Source: Streptomyces sp. Edi4 (lineage in GTDB: Bacteria > Actinomycetota > Actinomycetes > Streptomycetales > Streptomycetaceae). From it: a stretch of DNA of 64,000 nt. This document shows, piece after piece, positions 34,301 through 42,269 of this stretch (position 1 is the first letter of the stretch; each line of letters begins with the position of its first letter). Position numbers and translations under genes: made by a program. Location of the stretch: contig NZ_JBEJGY010000004.1 of the NCBI RefSeq assembly GCF_040253615.1, positions 4,588,001-4,652,000 on the forward strand. The letters are read 5' to 3'. Below the pieces are notes generated by a model. That model made no database searches, was not told where the DNA came from, and was given only the letters and a program-made list of their open reading frames with translations.

Positions 34301-34477
34301 ATCGAACTGGACTGGCGCCGCTCGGGCGACGGCGTGGTCCACGCGTCGACCCTGGAGGGCGTGGCGGCGGGCCTCGCCTGGGCCGCCGCGCAGTGGCCGC
34401 GCCGCTTCGAGGTGGCAGCCCTCCTGGAGGACCCGTCCCGCACGACCGAACTGTCCCGGGACCGCTGGTTCGACTAG
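31370..34477 (+). CDS. Sacsin/HSP90-like GHKL ATPase-domain protein
   Basis: This 1035-residue protein has an N-terminal GHKL (Bergerat) ATP-binding fold. The N box is VVELAQNAADAAARAN, and the lid/G motifs are in VLAAANTGAPLDATGVESLS and DTEVAVGRFGVGFAAVLAVS. This matches the sacsin N-terminal/HSP90-like ATPase family of actinobacteria. The C-terminal 700 residues are acidic, Leu-rich and lack a recognised domain; no membrane segment is seen. The GTG at 31370 has GGAG about seven bases upstream; ATG at 31385 is possible. HSP90-like chaperone activity is a family-based guess. It stands alone, with repeat-rich gaps on both sides. Confidence 0.82.
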   Translation: MIVKAMATEGTDPFGTARLRRGVLNAWGAGPARFREDANAEEDLALGGYRDRLVVELAQNAADAAARANTTGRLRLTLHPAGQGNPAVLAAANTGAPLDATGVESLSTLRASAKRADTEVAVGRFGVGFAAVLAVSDEPAVVGRTGGVRWSLAEARELAAQAALASPGLGDELRRRAGHVPLLRLPLPAEGAAPEGYDTVVVLPLRDGTAEDLVRRLLDGIDDALLLTLPGLTEIVVETPDTTRVLRRSTHDAYVHIDDSRDQSVHRWRTISRHGALGADLLADRPVEERLRPHWTVTWAVPVDEDGAPERPRTAAVVHAPTPTDEPLGIPALLIASFPLDTARRHPAPGALTDFLVQRAADAYAELLGAWHPVTTATVDLVPGPLGRGALDGALRAAVLDRLPRVAFLAPAAPTEDLLALRPFEAEVVEGAGADTVRVLAEVLPTLLPAGLERRPELRALEVGRLSLGDAIERIAGAERAPAWWHRLYDTLAGVDPDRLSGLPVPLAGGRTAIGPRQILLPLTDTPADLGRLGLKVAHPDAAHPLLEKLGALPATPRAVLTTPQVRAAVAASLDSGEIWDEDALDADELADTVLTLVREANLEPGDEPWLGALALPDEDGELAPAGELVLPGSPFAAVIREGELAEVDHELAERWGEQPLTACGVLATFALVRATDVVLDPDELDARESDFAEPDDAGLLDAVDVWCEDVLDRLPESPVPPVATEIVAVRDLDLVDDDAWPRALALLAKPPLRDALIQPVRVLLPDGTTESVRPYTAWWLRDHPVLDGRRPAGLRAAGSDPLLSGLYESVDATGFDDAQVLRALGVRTSVAALLDEPGGAAELLTRLADPDLTVSASQLHALYSALADLDPEQVTLPDELRAVVDGEARVVDAADAVVADAPDLLPLAAGRALLPVAPARAAELAELLQVGRLSETADAEVTSAGVEHEVPEAVRALLGPLAPATYVEHEELMAGGIELDWRRSGDGVVHASTLEGVAAGLAWAAAQWPRRFEVAALLEDPSRTTELSRDRWFD

Positions 34478-34779
34478 CGGCCGCGTCCTGGGGCTCCGCC
34501 CCAGCCCCGGTTCTGGCCCCATCCCGCCCCTCCCCTGAACCCGTCGGGGGAGATGGACGACCTTTGCGGACACTGCGCGCCCGGTCGCGCAGTTCCCGCG
34601 CCCCTGACGGGGTTGGTGCTGGCCCGCACCGGCATCCCAGCCCGTCGGGCGCTTGAGGACGAGCGCCCTTCAGGCCCGATACGGGGTCTGGGGCGGCGTC
34701 CCAGGGACTGTGCCACCCCGAGGGTTTGGGGAAGGGGCGGGGAGGGGCACACCGGGGGGCCGGGGCGAGCCCCCGGCGG
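34478..34779. repeat. Intergenic repeat region between convergent genes
   Basis: Between two converging genes lie the hairpin CTGGGGCTCCGCCCCAG (about 34488-34504), a reverse member TGCGCGCCCGGTCGCGCAGT (about 34574), and CAGCCCGTCGGGCGCTTGAG (about 34638). A second imperfect hairpin, CTGGGGCGGCGTCCCAGG, lies at about 34689. The hairpins could terminate transcription from either side. No gene is evident. Confidence 0.6.
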
Positions 34780-37197
34780 TCAGTCGGGCCAGCGGCGGGT
34801 TACCCAGCGCCAGGTCACTTCCAGGGCGGCGGAACCCACCACCGCGATGCCTACGGCCGTCCACGGCAGCACCGCGCCCACCAGCTTCAGCGCGAAGAAG
34901 TGCTGCAACCACGGCACCGCGAGCACCAGCAGGAACGCCACGCCCATGGACGCGACCAGCACGATCCGCCACCACGTGTACGGGCGCGCGATGATGGCCA
35001 GGACCCACATCGAGACCAGGAACAGGGTCAGCGTCGTGACGCTGGTCTCCGCGTCCAGCTCGCCCGGGCCGCTGTAGTACGCCCGCGCGATCATGTACGT
35101 CACGAACGTGGCCACCCCCGCGATGGCGCCGCTGGGAATCGCGTACCGCATCACCCTGCGCACGAAGTGCGGTCTGGCGCGCTCCTTGTTGGGCGCCAGG
35201 GCCAGGAAGAACGCAGGGATGCCGATGGTGAAGGTGGAGAGCAGGGTCAGGTGGCGGGGGAGGAAGGGGTACTCCACTTGCGAGCACACCACCAGGACGG
35301 CGAGCAGCACGGAGTACACCGTCTTGGTCAGGAACAGCGTCGCCACCCGCGTGATGTTGCCGATGACGCGCCGCCCCTCCGCCACCACCGACGGCAGGGT
35401 GGCGAAGCTGTTGTTCAAAAGGACGATCTGGGCGACCGCCCGGGTCGCCTCGGAGCCCGAGCCCATGCTCACGCCGATGTCCGCGTCCTTGAGCGCGAGC
35501 ACGTCGTTGACGCCGTCGCCCGTCATCGCGACGGTGTGCCCGCGTGACTGGAGGGCCGCCACCATGTCGCGCTTCTGCTGCGGGGTGACCCGGCCGAAGA
35601 CCGAGTTGGCATCGAGGACGTCGGCCATCTCGCCCTGGTCGGTGGGGAGTTGGCGCGCGTCGACGGTGTCGGCCGCGCCGGTCAGGCCGAGCTTTCCGGC
35701 GACCGCACCCACCGAGACCGCGTTGTCGCCGGAGATGACCTTCGCCTGGACGTGCTGCTCGGCGAAGTAGCGCAGGGTGTCCGCCGCGTCGGGCCGCAGG
35801 CGCTGCTCGAGGACGACCAGGGCGGTGGGTTCGGCGTCGGATGCGATGGCGGGGTCGTCGAGTTCGCGGGAGGCTCGGGCGAGCAGCAGGACGCGCAGGC
35901 CCTTCTCGTTGAGCGCGTCGATCTCGGAGAGCGCGGGGTCGCCCTGCTTCAGGAGCACGTCCGGCGCGCCCAGCAGCCAGGTGTTGTTCTCGCCGTCGCC
36001 CTCGCTGAACGCGGCGCCGCTGTACTTGCGGGCCGAGGAAAACGGCAGGGACTCCGTGCAGCGCCACTCCTCGCTGTCCGGGTAGGCGTCGATGATCGCC
36101 TGGAGGGAGGCGTTGGGCCGGGGGTCGGATTCGCCGAGCGCGCCGAGCACCTTGCGTACGTACGTCTCGTCCGCGCCGTTCAGGGGGCGCAGCTCGGTGA
36201 CGTCCATGCCGCCCTCGGTGAGCGTGCCCGTCTTGTCGAGGCACACCACGTCGACGCGGGCCAGGCCCTCGATCGCGGGCAGCTCCTGCACCAGGCACTG
36301 CTTGCGGCCGAGCCGGATGACGCCGATCGCGAAGGCGACCGAGGTCAGCAGCACGAGCCCTTCGGGGATCATCGGGACGATGCCGCCCACGGTGCGGGCG
36401 ATGGAGTCCTTGACGTTGCTGTCCTTGACCACCAGCTGGCTGATGACCAGGCCGAGCGCGGTGGGGACCATCATCCACGTGACGTACTTGAGGATGGTGG
36501 AGATGCCGCTGCGCAGTTCGGAGTGGACGAGCGTGAACCGGCTCGCCTCCTCGGCCAGTTGGGCCGCGTACGCCTCGCGCCCCACCCGGGTCGCGGTGAA
36601 CGCGCCGCCGCCGGCGACCACGAAGGCGCCGGACATCATCTTGTCGCCGGGCTTCTTCAGGACCGGGTCGGCCTCGCCGGTCAGGAGGGATTCGTCGACC
36701 TCCAGGCCGTCGGTCTCGACCGCCTCGCCGTCCACCACGATCTTGTCGCCGGGCCCGAGTTCGATGACGTCGCCGAGCACGATCTCGGAGGTGGGGATCT
36801 CCACGGCGGCCCCGTCACGCCGCACCGTGGGCCGCGCCTCGCCGATGACCGCGAGGCTGTCCAGGGTCTTCTTGGCGCGCATCTCCTGGATGATGCCGAT
36901 ACCGGTGTTGGCGATGATCACGAAGCCGAAGAGGCTGTCCTGGATGGGCGCCACGACGAGCATGACCGCCCAGAGCACGCCGATGATCGCGTTGAACCGG
37001 GTGAAGACGTTGCCCCGGACGATCTCGGCGGTGGAGCGGCTGCTGCGTACGGGAACGTCGTTGACCTCGCCGCGCGCCACCCGCTCGGCGACCTCGGCCG
37101 TCGTCAGACCGCCGGATCGCCGCTCCCGCTCGGGCAGCCGCATGGGGTGGACGGGGTCGAGTTCCGCCCCGGCGTCGATGTTGGCGCGCTGCGTCAT
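34780..37197 (-). CDS. Cation-translocating P-type ATPase (CtpE-like)
   Basis: This 805-residue P-type ATPase pumps cations across the membrane. The actuator domain carries LLTGEADP, the equivalent of TGES. Helix 4 reads VGGIVPMIPEGLVLLTSVAF with PEGL, and the phosphorylation site is VCLDKTGTLTEGGM. The P domain has KVISGDNAVSVG and AMTGDGVNDVLALKDADIGV. It has ten predicted helices. The PEGL motif and overall pattern resemble mycobacterial CtpE, which takes part in calcium uptake, so calcium is the most likely ion; no heavy-metal-binding domain or CPC motif is present. The start at 37197 (MTQRANIDAGAELDPVHPMR) leads into the usual cytoplasmic tail. The DUF2530 gene lies upstream on the same strand. 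Confidence 0.9.
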   Translation of the reverse strand: MTQRANIDAGAELDPVHPMRLPERERRSGGLTTAEVAERVARGEVNDVPVRSSRSTAEIVRGNVFTRFNAIIGVLWAVMLVVAPIQDSLFGFVIIANTGIGIIQEMRAKKTLDSLAVIGEARPTVRRDGAAVEIPTSEIVLGDVIELGPGDKIVVDGEAVETDGLEVDESLLTGEADPVLKKPGDKMMSGAFVVAGGGAFTATRVGREAYAAQLAEEASRFTLVHSELRSGISTILKYVTWMMVPTALGLVISQLVVKDSNVKDSIARTVGGIVPMIPEGLVLLTSVAFAIGVIRLGRKQCLVQELPAIEGLARVDVVCLDKTGTLTEGGMDVTELRPLNGADETYVRKVLGALGESDPRPNASLQAIIDAYPDSEEWRCTESLPFSSARKYSGAAFSEGDGENNTWLLGAPDVLLKQGDPALSEIDALNEKGLRVLLLARASRELDDPAIASDAEPTALVVLEQRLRPDAADTLRYFAEQHVQAKVISGDNAVSVGAVAGKLGLTGAADTVDARQLPTDQGEMADVLDANSVFGRVTPQQKRDMVAALQSRGHTVAMTGDGVNDVLALKDADIGVSMGSGSEATRAVAQIVLLNNSFATLPSVVAEGRRVIGNITRVATLFLTKTVYSVLLAVLVVCSQVEYPFLPRHLTLLSTFTIGIPAFFLALAPNKERARPHFVRRVMRYAIPSGAIAGVATFVTYMIARAYYSGPGELDAETSVTTLTLFLVSMWVLAIIARPYTWWRIVLVASMGVAFLLVLAVPWLQHFFALKLVGAVLPWTAVGIAVVGSAALEVTWRWVTRRWPD

Positions 37198-37303
37198 GGT
37201 TTCGACGGTACGGGTGGAGGGGGCGCTTCACCTGCTGGAGCGGCCGAACATCCGACCCGGGGAGGAGACGGATGGTCCTCGGGCCGTACAAGGATCCCGG
37301 AGG

Positions 37304-37600
37304 TTACGGTCCTTCGGCCCTTGCGCCGCTCGCGTCGCTCTCCTCGAGCGCCTGCCGCGCCGCGTGCCGCTTGAGGGCCGCGTCGCGGCCACGGACGTAC
37401 CAGATGCCGATGAGGCCGAGGCCGCCGCCGGCCAGGCACGTCCACACCCACCACACATGGCCGTGGTCGTCGAACCAGCCGTAGAACGGGAGCTGGACGA
37501 GGAAGAGGACGAACCAGATGATCGTGCCGCCGGTGATGGTGGCGACCACGGGACCCTCAAGGGGCTCCGGCGCCTCATGTGCTGGTGTCCACTTCGCCAT
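37304..37600 (-). CDS. DUF2530 family membrane protein
   Basis: This 98-residue protein has two transmembrane helices (VVATITGGTIIWFVLFLVQL and VWWVWTCLAGGGLGLIGIWY) and a charged C-terminal tail (RGRDAALKRHAARQALEESD). The head EAPEPLEGPVVATITGGTI and the first helix are typical of DUF2530, an actinobacterial family without known function. Members are often next to MarR and NCS2 permease genes, as here. It lies 106 bp upstream of the P-type ATPase on the same strand and is divergent from the NCS2 gene. Confidence 0.85.
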   Translation of the reverse strand: MAKWTPAHEAPEPLEGPVVATITGGTIIWFVLFLVQLPFYGWFDDHGHVWWVWTCLAGGGLGLIGIWYVRGRDAALKRHAARQALEESDASGARAEGP

Positions 37601-37804
37601 GCGATCAGTGTAGGGCGCGGGGCCGGAGCCGAATCGTGTCGGCGGCCGGGCCGGGCGCCCCTTGGGTCTACGCGCGGAGATGGTGATCTTCGACTTATGT
37701 ATTCATACTGAAACCGCTTACGGCTGACTCATTCTGTTCGGTAGAACATCCAAAGTAGTTCGGGTACGTGCCGTTTTCCTGCCCCTTCACGACTGAGGAT
37801 CCGT
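37601..37804. promoter_or_regulatory. AT-richer promoter region between DUF2530 and the NCS2 permease
   Basis: This divergent intergenic region contains an unusually A/T-rich island at 37687-37760 (CTTATGTATTCATACTGAAA and GGTAGAACATCCAAAGTAGT). It probably holds the permease promoter. No paired -35/-10 with correct spacing could be fixed, and no purine riboswitch fold was recognised. Confidence 0.4.
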
Positions 37805-39259
37805 ATGCCCCCCTCGGCCCCCGACATGGTCGACGCCGCGGCTCAGCCGCCGGTGCCCAGCAAGCCGGCCAACGGCCTCGACCGCTACTTCAAGATCTCC
37901 GAGCGGGGTTCCACCGTCGCCCGCGAGATTCGTGGCGGGTTCGCGACCTTCTTCGCGATGGCGTACATCATCGTGCTCAACCCGATCATTCTGGGCAGCG
38001 CGAAGGACATGTACGGGCATCAGCTCGACGGCGGACAGCTGGTCACCGCCACCGTCCTGACCGCCGCGTTCACCACGCTGCTCATGGGTGTCATCGGCAA
38101 TGTGCCGATCGCGCTCGCGGCGGGGCTCGGCGTCAACACCGTGGTCGCGCTCCAGCTCGCGCCCCGAATGAGCTGGCCCGACGCCATGGGCATGGTCGTC
38201 CTCGCGGGCTTCGTCGTGATGCTCCTGGTCGCCACCGGGCTGCGTGAGCGGGTCATGAACGCGGTGCCGCTCGGCCTGCGCAAGGGCATCGCCATCGGCA
38301 TCGGCCTGTTCATCATGCTGATCGGCCTGGTCGACTCCGGGTTCGTCTCGCGCATGCCGGACGCCGCGCACACCACCGTCCCGCTCCAGCTCGGCGGCAA
38401 CGGGCATCTGCTCGGCTGGCCGGTGCTGGTCTTCGTCCTCGGCGTGCTGCTCACGCTCGCGCTCATGGTCCGCAAGGTGCCGGGCGCGATCCTGATCTCC
38501 ATCGTCGCGATGACCGTCCTCGCGATGGTCATCAACGCGGTGGCGAAGGTGCCGTCGTGGGGTCTGACCGCCCCGAAGTGGCCGGGCAACCCCGTCGACA
38601 CCCCGGACTTCGGGCTGGTCGGGCAGGTCAGCCTGTTCGGCGGGTTCTCCCGGGTCGGCGTCCTGACCGGCATCCTGTTCGTCTTCACCGTGCTGCTGTC
38701 GTGCTTCTTCGACGCGATGGGCACGATCATGGGCATCAGCGACGAGGCGGGGCTCACCGACGCCGAGGGCAACATGCCCGGCATGAACCGGGTGCTGTTC
38801 GTCGACGGCATCGCGGTCGCGGTGGGCGGGGCGTCGTCCTCCTCCGCCACGACCTGTTTCGTGGAGTCCACGGCCGGGGTCGGCGAGGGGGCCAGGACCG
38901 GGCTCGCGAACGTGGTCACGGGTGGGCTGTTCACCGTGGCGCTCTTCCTCACGCCGATCGCCACGATGGTGCCGTCGCAGGCGGCCACGCCCGCGTTGCT
39001 CGCGGTGGGGTTCCTGATTCTGTCCGGGTCGATCCGGGAGATCGACTGGGCGGACTGGACGATCGCGATTCCGGCGTTCGTCACGATGCTGATGATGCCG
39101 TTCACGTACTCGATCACCAATGGCATCGGTATGGGGTTCATCAGCTTCACGGTGCTGCGGCTCGTGGCCGGGCGGGCGCGGGAGGTGCCTGTCGCGATGT
39201 ACGTCGTGTCGGCGGTGTTCGCCTTCTACTACGTCATGCCATCCCTCGGCCTGACCTGA
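37805..39259 (+). CDS. NCS2-family purine permease (AzgA type)
   Basis: This 484-residue nucleobase transporter is of the guanine-hypoxanthine (AzgA/PbuG) subgroup. The N-terminal motif is REIRGGFATFFAMAYIIVLN, and helix 3 has ALAAGLGVNTVVAL. VPLGLRKGIAIGIGLFIMLI leads helix 5, and the substrate-site region reads VLLSCFFDAMGTIMGISDEA and GGASSSSATTCFVESTAGVG with the conserved Glu. Fourteen helices are expected in the plasma membrane, with proton-coupled uptake. The start at ATG 37805 follows an A/T-rich promoter region. A long repeat-filled gap follows the stop. Confidence 0.92.
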   Translation: MPPSAPDMVDAAAQPPVPSKPANGLDRYFKISERGSTVAREIRGGFATFFAMAYIIVLNPIILGSAKDMYGHQLDGGQLVTATVLTAAFTTLLMGVIGNVPIALAAGLGVNTVVALQLAPRMSWPDAMGMVVLAGFVVMLLVATGLRERVMNAVPLGLRKGIAIGIGLFIMLIGLVDSGFVSRMPDAAHTTVPLQLGGNGHLLGWPVLVFVLGVLLTLALMVRKVPGAILISIVAMTVLAMVINAVAKVPSWGLTAPKWPGNPVDTPDFGLVGQVSLFGGFSRVGVLTGILFVFTVLLSCFFDAMGTIMGISDEAGLTDAEGNMPGMNRVLFVDGIAVAVGGASSSSATTCFVESTAGVGEGARTGLANVVTGGLFTVALFLTPIATMVPSQAATPALLAVGFLILSGSIREIDWADWTIAIPAFVTMLMMPFTYSITNGIGMGFISFTVLRLVAGRAREVPVAMYVVSAVFAFYYVMPSLGLT

Positions 39260-39945
39260 CGCCCGCCGCACGGGCCGAATTGAGCACGCTGGCCGGCACG
39301 GGCCCTGCCGGGGGCGGGCGGGCTGGACTGTATGCGCGGGTTAGCACCGACCCTGCCAGGGGCGGGCGGGTTGGACTGTGTGCGCGGGCCGGCACCGGCC
39401 CTGCCAGGGGCGCGGGGAACTGCGCGACCAGCCACGCACGGTCCGCAGCCGGGGCCCCCGGGGCTCCGCCCCAGACCCCGTTCGCGCTGAACGCGCTCGT
39501 CCTCAAATGCCGGACAGGCTGAGGGTGTCGATGTGGGCCAGCATGGCCCCCGCCAGGGGTGCAGGGATGCGCGCGGGCCGGCACGCACCCCCCAGGGGCG
39601 CGGGGAACTGCGCGACCAGCCACGCACGGTCCGCAGCCGGGGTCCCCGGGGCTCCGCCCCAGACCCCGTTCGGCCTGGACGGCCTCGTCCTCAATCTCCC
39701 CCAAGGCCTTGAGGGCCAGGGGGGACCCCCATGACGGGCTCAGGTATACCCGTGCGGGCCGGCACCAGCCCTCCCAGGGCGGCGGGGGTGCGTGCGGGCC
39801 GGCACCAGCGCTGCCAGGGGCGCGGGGAACTGCGCGACGAGGCCGGCACGATCGGCAGCTGGGGCTGGGGCCGGCACCAGCGCTGCCCCAGGGGGCCGGG
39901 CACCCACGCACCCGGGCCCGCGTGCGAAGGCGGGCCCGGGTGGGG
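39260..39945. repeat. 686-bp gene-free array of intergenic repeat blocks
   Basis: Three blocks beginning GGGGCGCGGGGAACTGCGCG are centred near 39418, 39603 and 39825. The first two continue to CACGCACGGTCCGCAGCCGG, the hairpin CGGGGCTCCGCCCCAG and CCCCGTTCG. Shorter units with GCGCGGGCCGGCAC and CCTGCCAGGGGC recur at about 39325, 39385, 39575, 39760 and 39800. A palindrome CCCAAGGCCTTGAGGGCC lies at about 39702, paralleling that at 6865. No coding frame is credible here. The region follows the NCS2 stop and precedes the 3' end of the ribbon-helix-helix gene. Confidence 0.75.
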
Positions 39946-40128
39946 CTAGGCCGCGCCGTAGAAGCGTTGGACTTCGTCCACCGCCGCCTCGAGGCGCTCG
40001 TCGAAGTCGTCCCGCATGAGCGTCCGGACCACATAGTCCTGGACGCTCATTCCCCGTTTCGCGGCGCGCCGCTTGAGCCGTTCATGCAGCTCACCATCTA
40101 TGCGCAGACTGAGCACGCTGGTCCCCAT
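39946..40128 (-). CDS. Ribbon-helix-helix DNA-binding protein
   Basis: This 60-residue protein begins MGTSVLSLRIDGELHERLKR at ATG 40128. The beta strand SVLSLRID, the helix HERLKRRAAKRGMSVQDY and then VVRTLMRDD form a MetJ/Arc/CopG fold of the FitA/CopG type, and a C-terminal helix follows (FDERLEAAVDEVQRFY). Such proteins are often antitoxins, but no toxin gene lies beside it: the downstream side is the repeat array and the upstream side is the MarR promoter. It may therefore be an orphan antitoxin or a simple regulator. A start 19 codons upstream (40185) is possible but adds a basic Gly-rich tail. No ribosome binding site precedes either start. Confidence 0.7.
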   Translation of the reverse strand: MGTSVLSLRIDGELHERLKRRAAKRGMSVQDYVVRTLMRDDFDERLEAAVDEVQRFYGAA

Positions 40129-40272
40129 GGAGCGAGCGTGACCGCCCGCCACACCCCCGCGCCCACGTTTCGCCCGCGTACTCACTCGTTCGGGTGATAG
40201 GGCCGGTAACCCCCGCGCCCCGAGCGCCCCGTGTGGCGCTGGACACCTCCGCGTAACCCGGTGGTATTTAGC

Positions 40273-40292
40273 CAGAGTAATGAGTTACGCTA
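40273..40292. promoter_or_regulatory. Probable MarR operator
   Basis: CAGAGTAA-TGAG-TTACGCTA is an inverted repeat with 8-bp arms, six of eight positions matching, around a perfect core GTAA-TGAG-TTAC. It lies 6-26 bp upstream of the marR start codon at 40299, where bound protein would block transcription. The region is A/T-rich compared with its surroundings. Autorepression of the marR-mfs unit is inferred. Confidence 0.6.
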
Positions 40293-40298
40293 ACAAAC

Positions 40299-40745
40299 AT
40301 GTCTGACCTGTCCCACGGCACCGGCGACGACAACGCCGACGCCGTGAACTCCCTGCGCTCCGCCGTCATGCGGCTGAGCCGGCGCCTCAAGCACCAGCGC
40401 GTCGACGAATCGCTCAGCCCGACCGAGATGTCGGTGCTCGGCACCCTGTTCCGCTGCGGCTCGGCCACCCCCGGTGAGCTGGCCCGCAAGGAGCACGTAC
40501 AGCCGCCGTCGATGACCCGAATCGTCGCGCTGCTTGAGGCAAAGGGCCTGGTCAGGCTGGAGCCGCACCCCGATGACCGCCGCCAGAAGGTGGTCAGCCA
40601 GACCGAAGAGGCCGTGGCGATGCTCGAAGAGAGCCGCCGCAAGCGCAACGTCTGGCTGGCTTCCCTCGCGGAGGGTCTTGACGAGGACGAATGGGCGAAG
40701 CTGCGCGCGGCCGCCCCGGTCCTGGAGAAGCTCGCACATCTATAA
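40299..40745 (+). CDS. MarR-family transcriptional regulator
   Basis: This 148-residue winged-helix regulator contains SPTEMSVLGTLFRCGSATPG, ELARKEHVQPPSMTRIVALL (recognition helix) and the wing VRLEPHPDDRRQKVVSQTEE. This includes the D-x-R-x-x-x-V pattern of MarR. The flanking helices mediate dimerisation. It starts at ATG 40299 within an A/T-rich operator region and ends 27 bp before the MFS gene, so the two form an operon. The regulator probably represses its own operon and is released by a ligand or substrate of the transporter. Confidence 0.9.
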   Translation: MSDLSHGTGDDNADAVNSLRSAVMRLSRRLKHQRVDESLSPTEMSVLGTLFRCGSATPGELARKEHVQPPSMTRIVALLEAKGLVRLEPHPDDRRQKVVSQTEEAVAMLEESRRKRNVWLASLAEGLDEDEWAKLRAAAPVLEKLAHL

Positions 40746-40772
40746 ACGCGCATCGCAAGGAGGCGAGCCCTT

Positions 40773-42110
40773 TTGAGTACGGGATCCGGAGCAGACTCCG
40801 CCCCCGCACCTACCCCTACCTACAACAAGCGCGGTGGGGGGACGTTCTCCTCACTCGGCGTCCGTAACTACCGGCTGTTCTTCTCCGGCGCCATCGTGTC
40901 CAACATAGGCACCTGGATGGCCCGGATCACCCAGGACTGGCTGGTCCTGACCATCACCGGATCCTCGGCGGCGGTCGGCATCACCACCGCCATGCAGTTC
41001 CTGCCGATGCTCCTGTTCGGTCTGTACGGCGGCGTCATAGCCGACCGGTTCGCCAAGCGGAACATCCTGTTCGTGACGCAGGCCGCGATGGGCCTCGGCG
41101 GTCTCTTCCTCGCCGTGATGACCCTGTCCGGGCACGTCCAGGTGTGGCACGTCTATCTGACGGCCTTCTTCACCGGCCTGGTCACCGTCGTGGACAACCC
41201 GACCCGGCAGTCCTTCGTCTCGGAGATGGTCGGACCCGACCGGGTGCGCAACGCGGTCAGCCTGAACTCGGCGAACTTCCAGTCCGCCCGGCTCGTCGGC
41301 CCCGCCGTCGCCGGTCTCGTGATGGCTGCCGTCGGACCGGGCTGGGCGTTCCTCGCCAACGGCCTGTCGTTCACGGCGCCGCTGCTCATGCTGTCGCTGA
41401 TGCGCACCAAGGACCTCCAGCCGACCAGGCTCGCCCCGCGCGGCAAGGGCCAGCTGAAGGAAGGGCTCGCCTACGTCTCGGAGCGGCCCGAGCTGATCTG
41501 GCCGATCGTGCTGGTCGGCTTCGTCGGCACCTTCGGGTTCAACTTCCCGATCTGGCTGAGCGCGTTCGCCTCCGACGTCTTCCACGGCGACTCGGGCATG
41601 TACGGCATGTTCAACAGCCTGATGGCGATCGGTTCGCTCGTCGGTGCGCTGCTCGCGGCCCGCCGCGCCACCACCCGGCTGCGGATGCTGGTGGCCGCCG
41701 CCGTCCTGTTCGCGGTCCTGGAGCTCGCCGCGTCCGGGTCGCCCGACATCGGCGTGTTCATGGCGCTCCTCATCCCGGTCGGCATCCTCGGCCTCACGGT
41801 CAACGTGACCGCGAACGCCTCCGTGCAGATGGCCACCGACCCCGAGATGCGCGGCCGCGTGATGAGCCTGTTCATGATGGTCTTCACCGGCGGCACCCCG
41901 TTCGGCGGCCCGCTCTTCGGCTGGCTGACCGATGTCTACGGCGTCCGCGTCAGCCTCGCGCTCGGCGGTCTGATCTGCGGTGTGGCGGCCGTCGGCGTGG
42001 GCCTGATGCTGGCCCGAGCGGCCAACCTGCGCCTGAAGGTCGACGTACGCCCCGGCCACCGCCACCTCGAGTTCGTCCCGAGGAACCCGGCGCTGGTGGC
42101 CGCCGCCTGA
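40773..42110 (+). CDS. MFS transporter (enterobactin-exporter/MFS_3 type)
   Basis: This 445-residue major facilitator starts at TTG 40773 with AAGGAGG nine bases upstream. It has a Pro/Thr-rich head. The first segment FSSLGVRNYRLFFSGAIVSN, followed by IGTWMARITQDWLVLTITGS, is diagnostic of the MFS_3 (EntS-like) type. VVDNPTRQSFVSEMVGPDRV lies at the end of helix 4, then LSALF-type helices, and MRGRVMSLFMMVFTGGTPFG in the C-terminal half. Twelve helices are expected. It is co-transcribed with marR upstream. Export of a hydrophobic small molecule is likely; which one is unknown. Confidence 0.9.
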   Translation: MSTGSGADSAPAPTPTYNKRGGGTFSSLGVRNYRLFFSGAIVSNIGTWMARITQDWLVLTITGSSAAVGITTAMQFLPMLLFGLYGGVIADRFAKRNILFVTQAAMGLGGLFLAVMTLSGHVQVWHVYLTAFFTGLVTVVDNPTRQSFVSEMVGPDRVRNAVSLNSANFQSARLVGPAVAGLVMAAVGPGWAFLANGLSFTAPLLMLSLMRTKDLQPTRLAPRGKGQLKEGLAYVSERPELIWPIVLVGFVGTFGFNFPIWLSAFASDVFHGDSGMYGMFNSLMAIGSLVGALLAARRATTRLRMLVAAAVLFAVLELAASGSPDIGVFMALLIPVGILGLTVNVTANASVQMATDPEMRGRVMSLFMMVFTGGTPFGGPLFGWLTDVYGVRVSLALGGLICGVAAVGVGLMLARAANLRLKVDVRPGHRHLEFVPRNPALVAAA

Positions 42111-42269
42111 CGGGCGAACCGCCTGACGGGAGCCCCGCCTGATGGGAGCCCCGCCTGACGGAAGCGCCGCCTGAGGGGTGCGTCGTCGTCCGACGGGCGC
42201 GCCCGTCCGACGACGACGCCCGGCCCGCCGTGTCGCGACACGGCGGGCCGGGCTTGGTCGACTGTCCCC
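42111..42269. terminator. Two large palindromes between the MFS gene and thpR
   Basis: Immediately after the MFS stop, a degenerate 18-bp unit (CCGCCTGACGGGAGCCC and variants) is repeated three times (42119-42176). Then come two long inverted repeats: 42181-42218 with 19-bp arms and one mismatch, and 42218-42253 with perfect 18-bp arms and no loop (GCCCGGCCCGCCGTGTCG and its complement). Both would form very stable hairpins in RNA. No T tract follows, but such structures commonly end transcription in Streptomyces. The thpR start is only 16 bp beyond. Confidence 0.75.

Noticed and set aside
37601..37804. Purine riboswitch ahead of the NCS2 permease
   Set aside because: The region is A/T-rich but no conserved purine aptamer core or three-way junction could be traced.
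39946..40128. Toxin-antitoxin locus at the ribbon-helix-helix gene
   Set aside because: No PIN, RelE or other toxin frame lies on either side; the neighbour is a repeat array and a MarR promoter.
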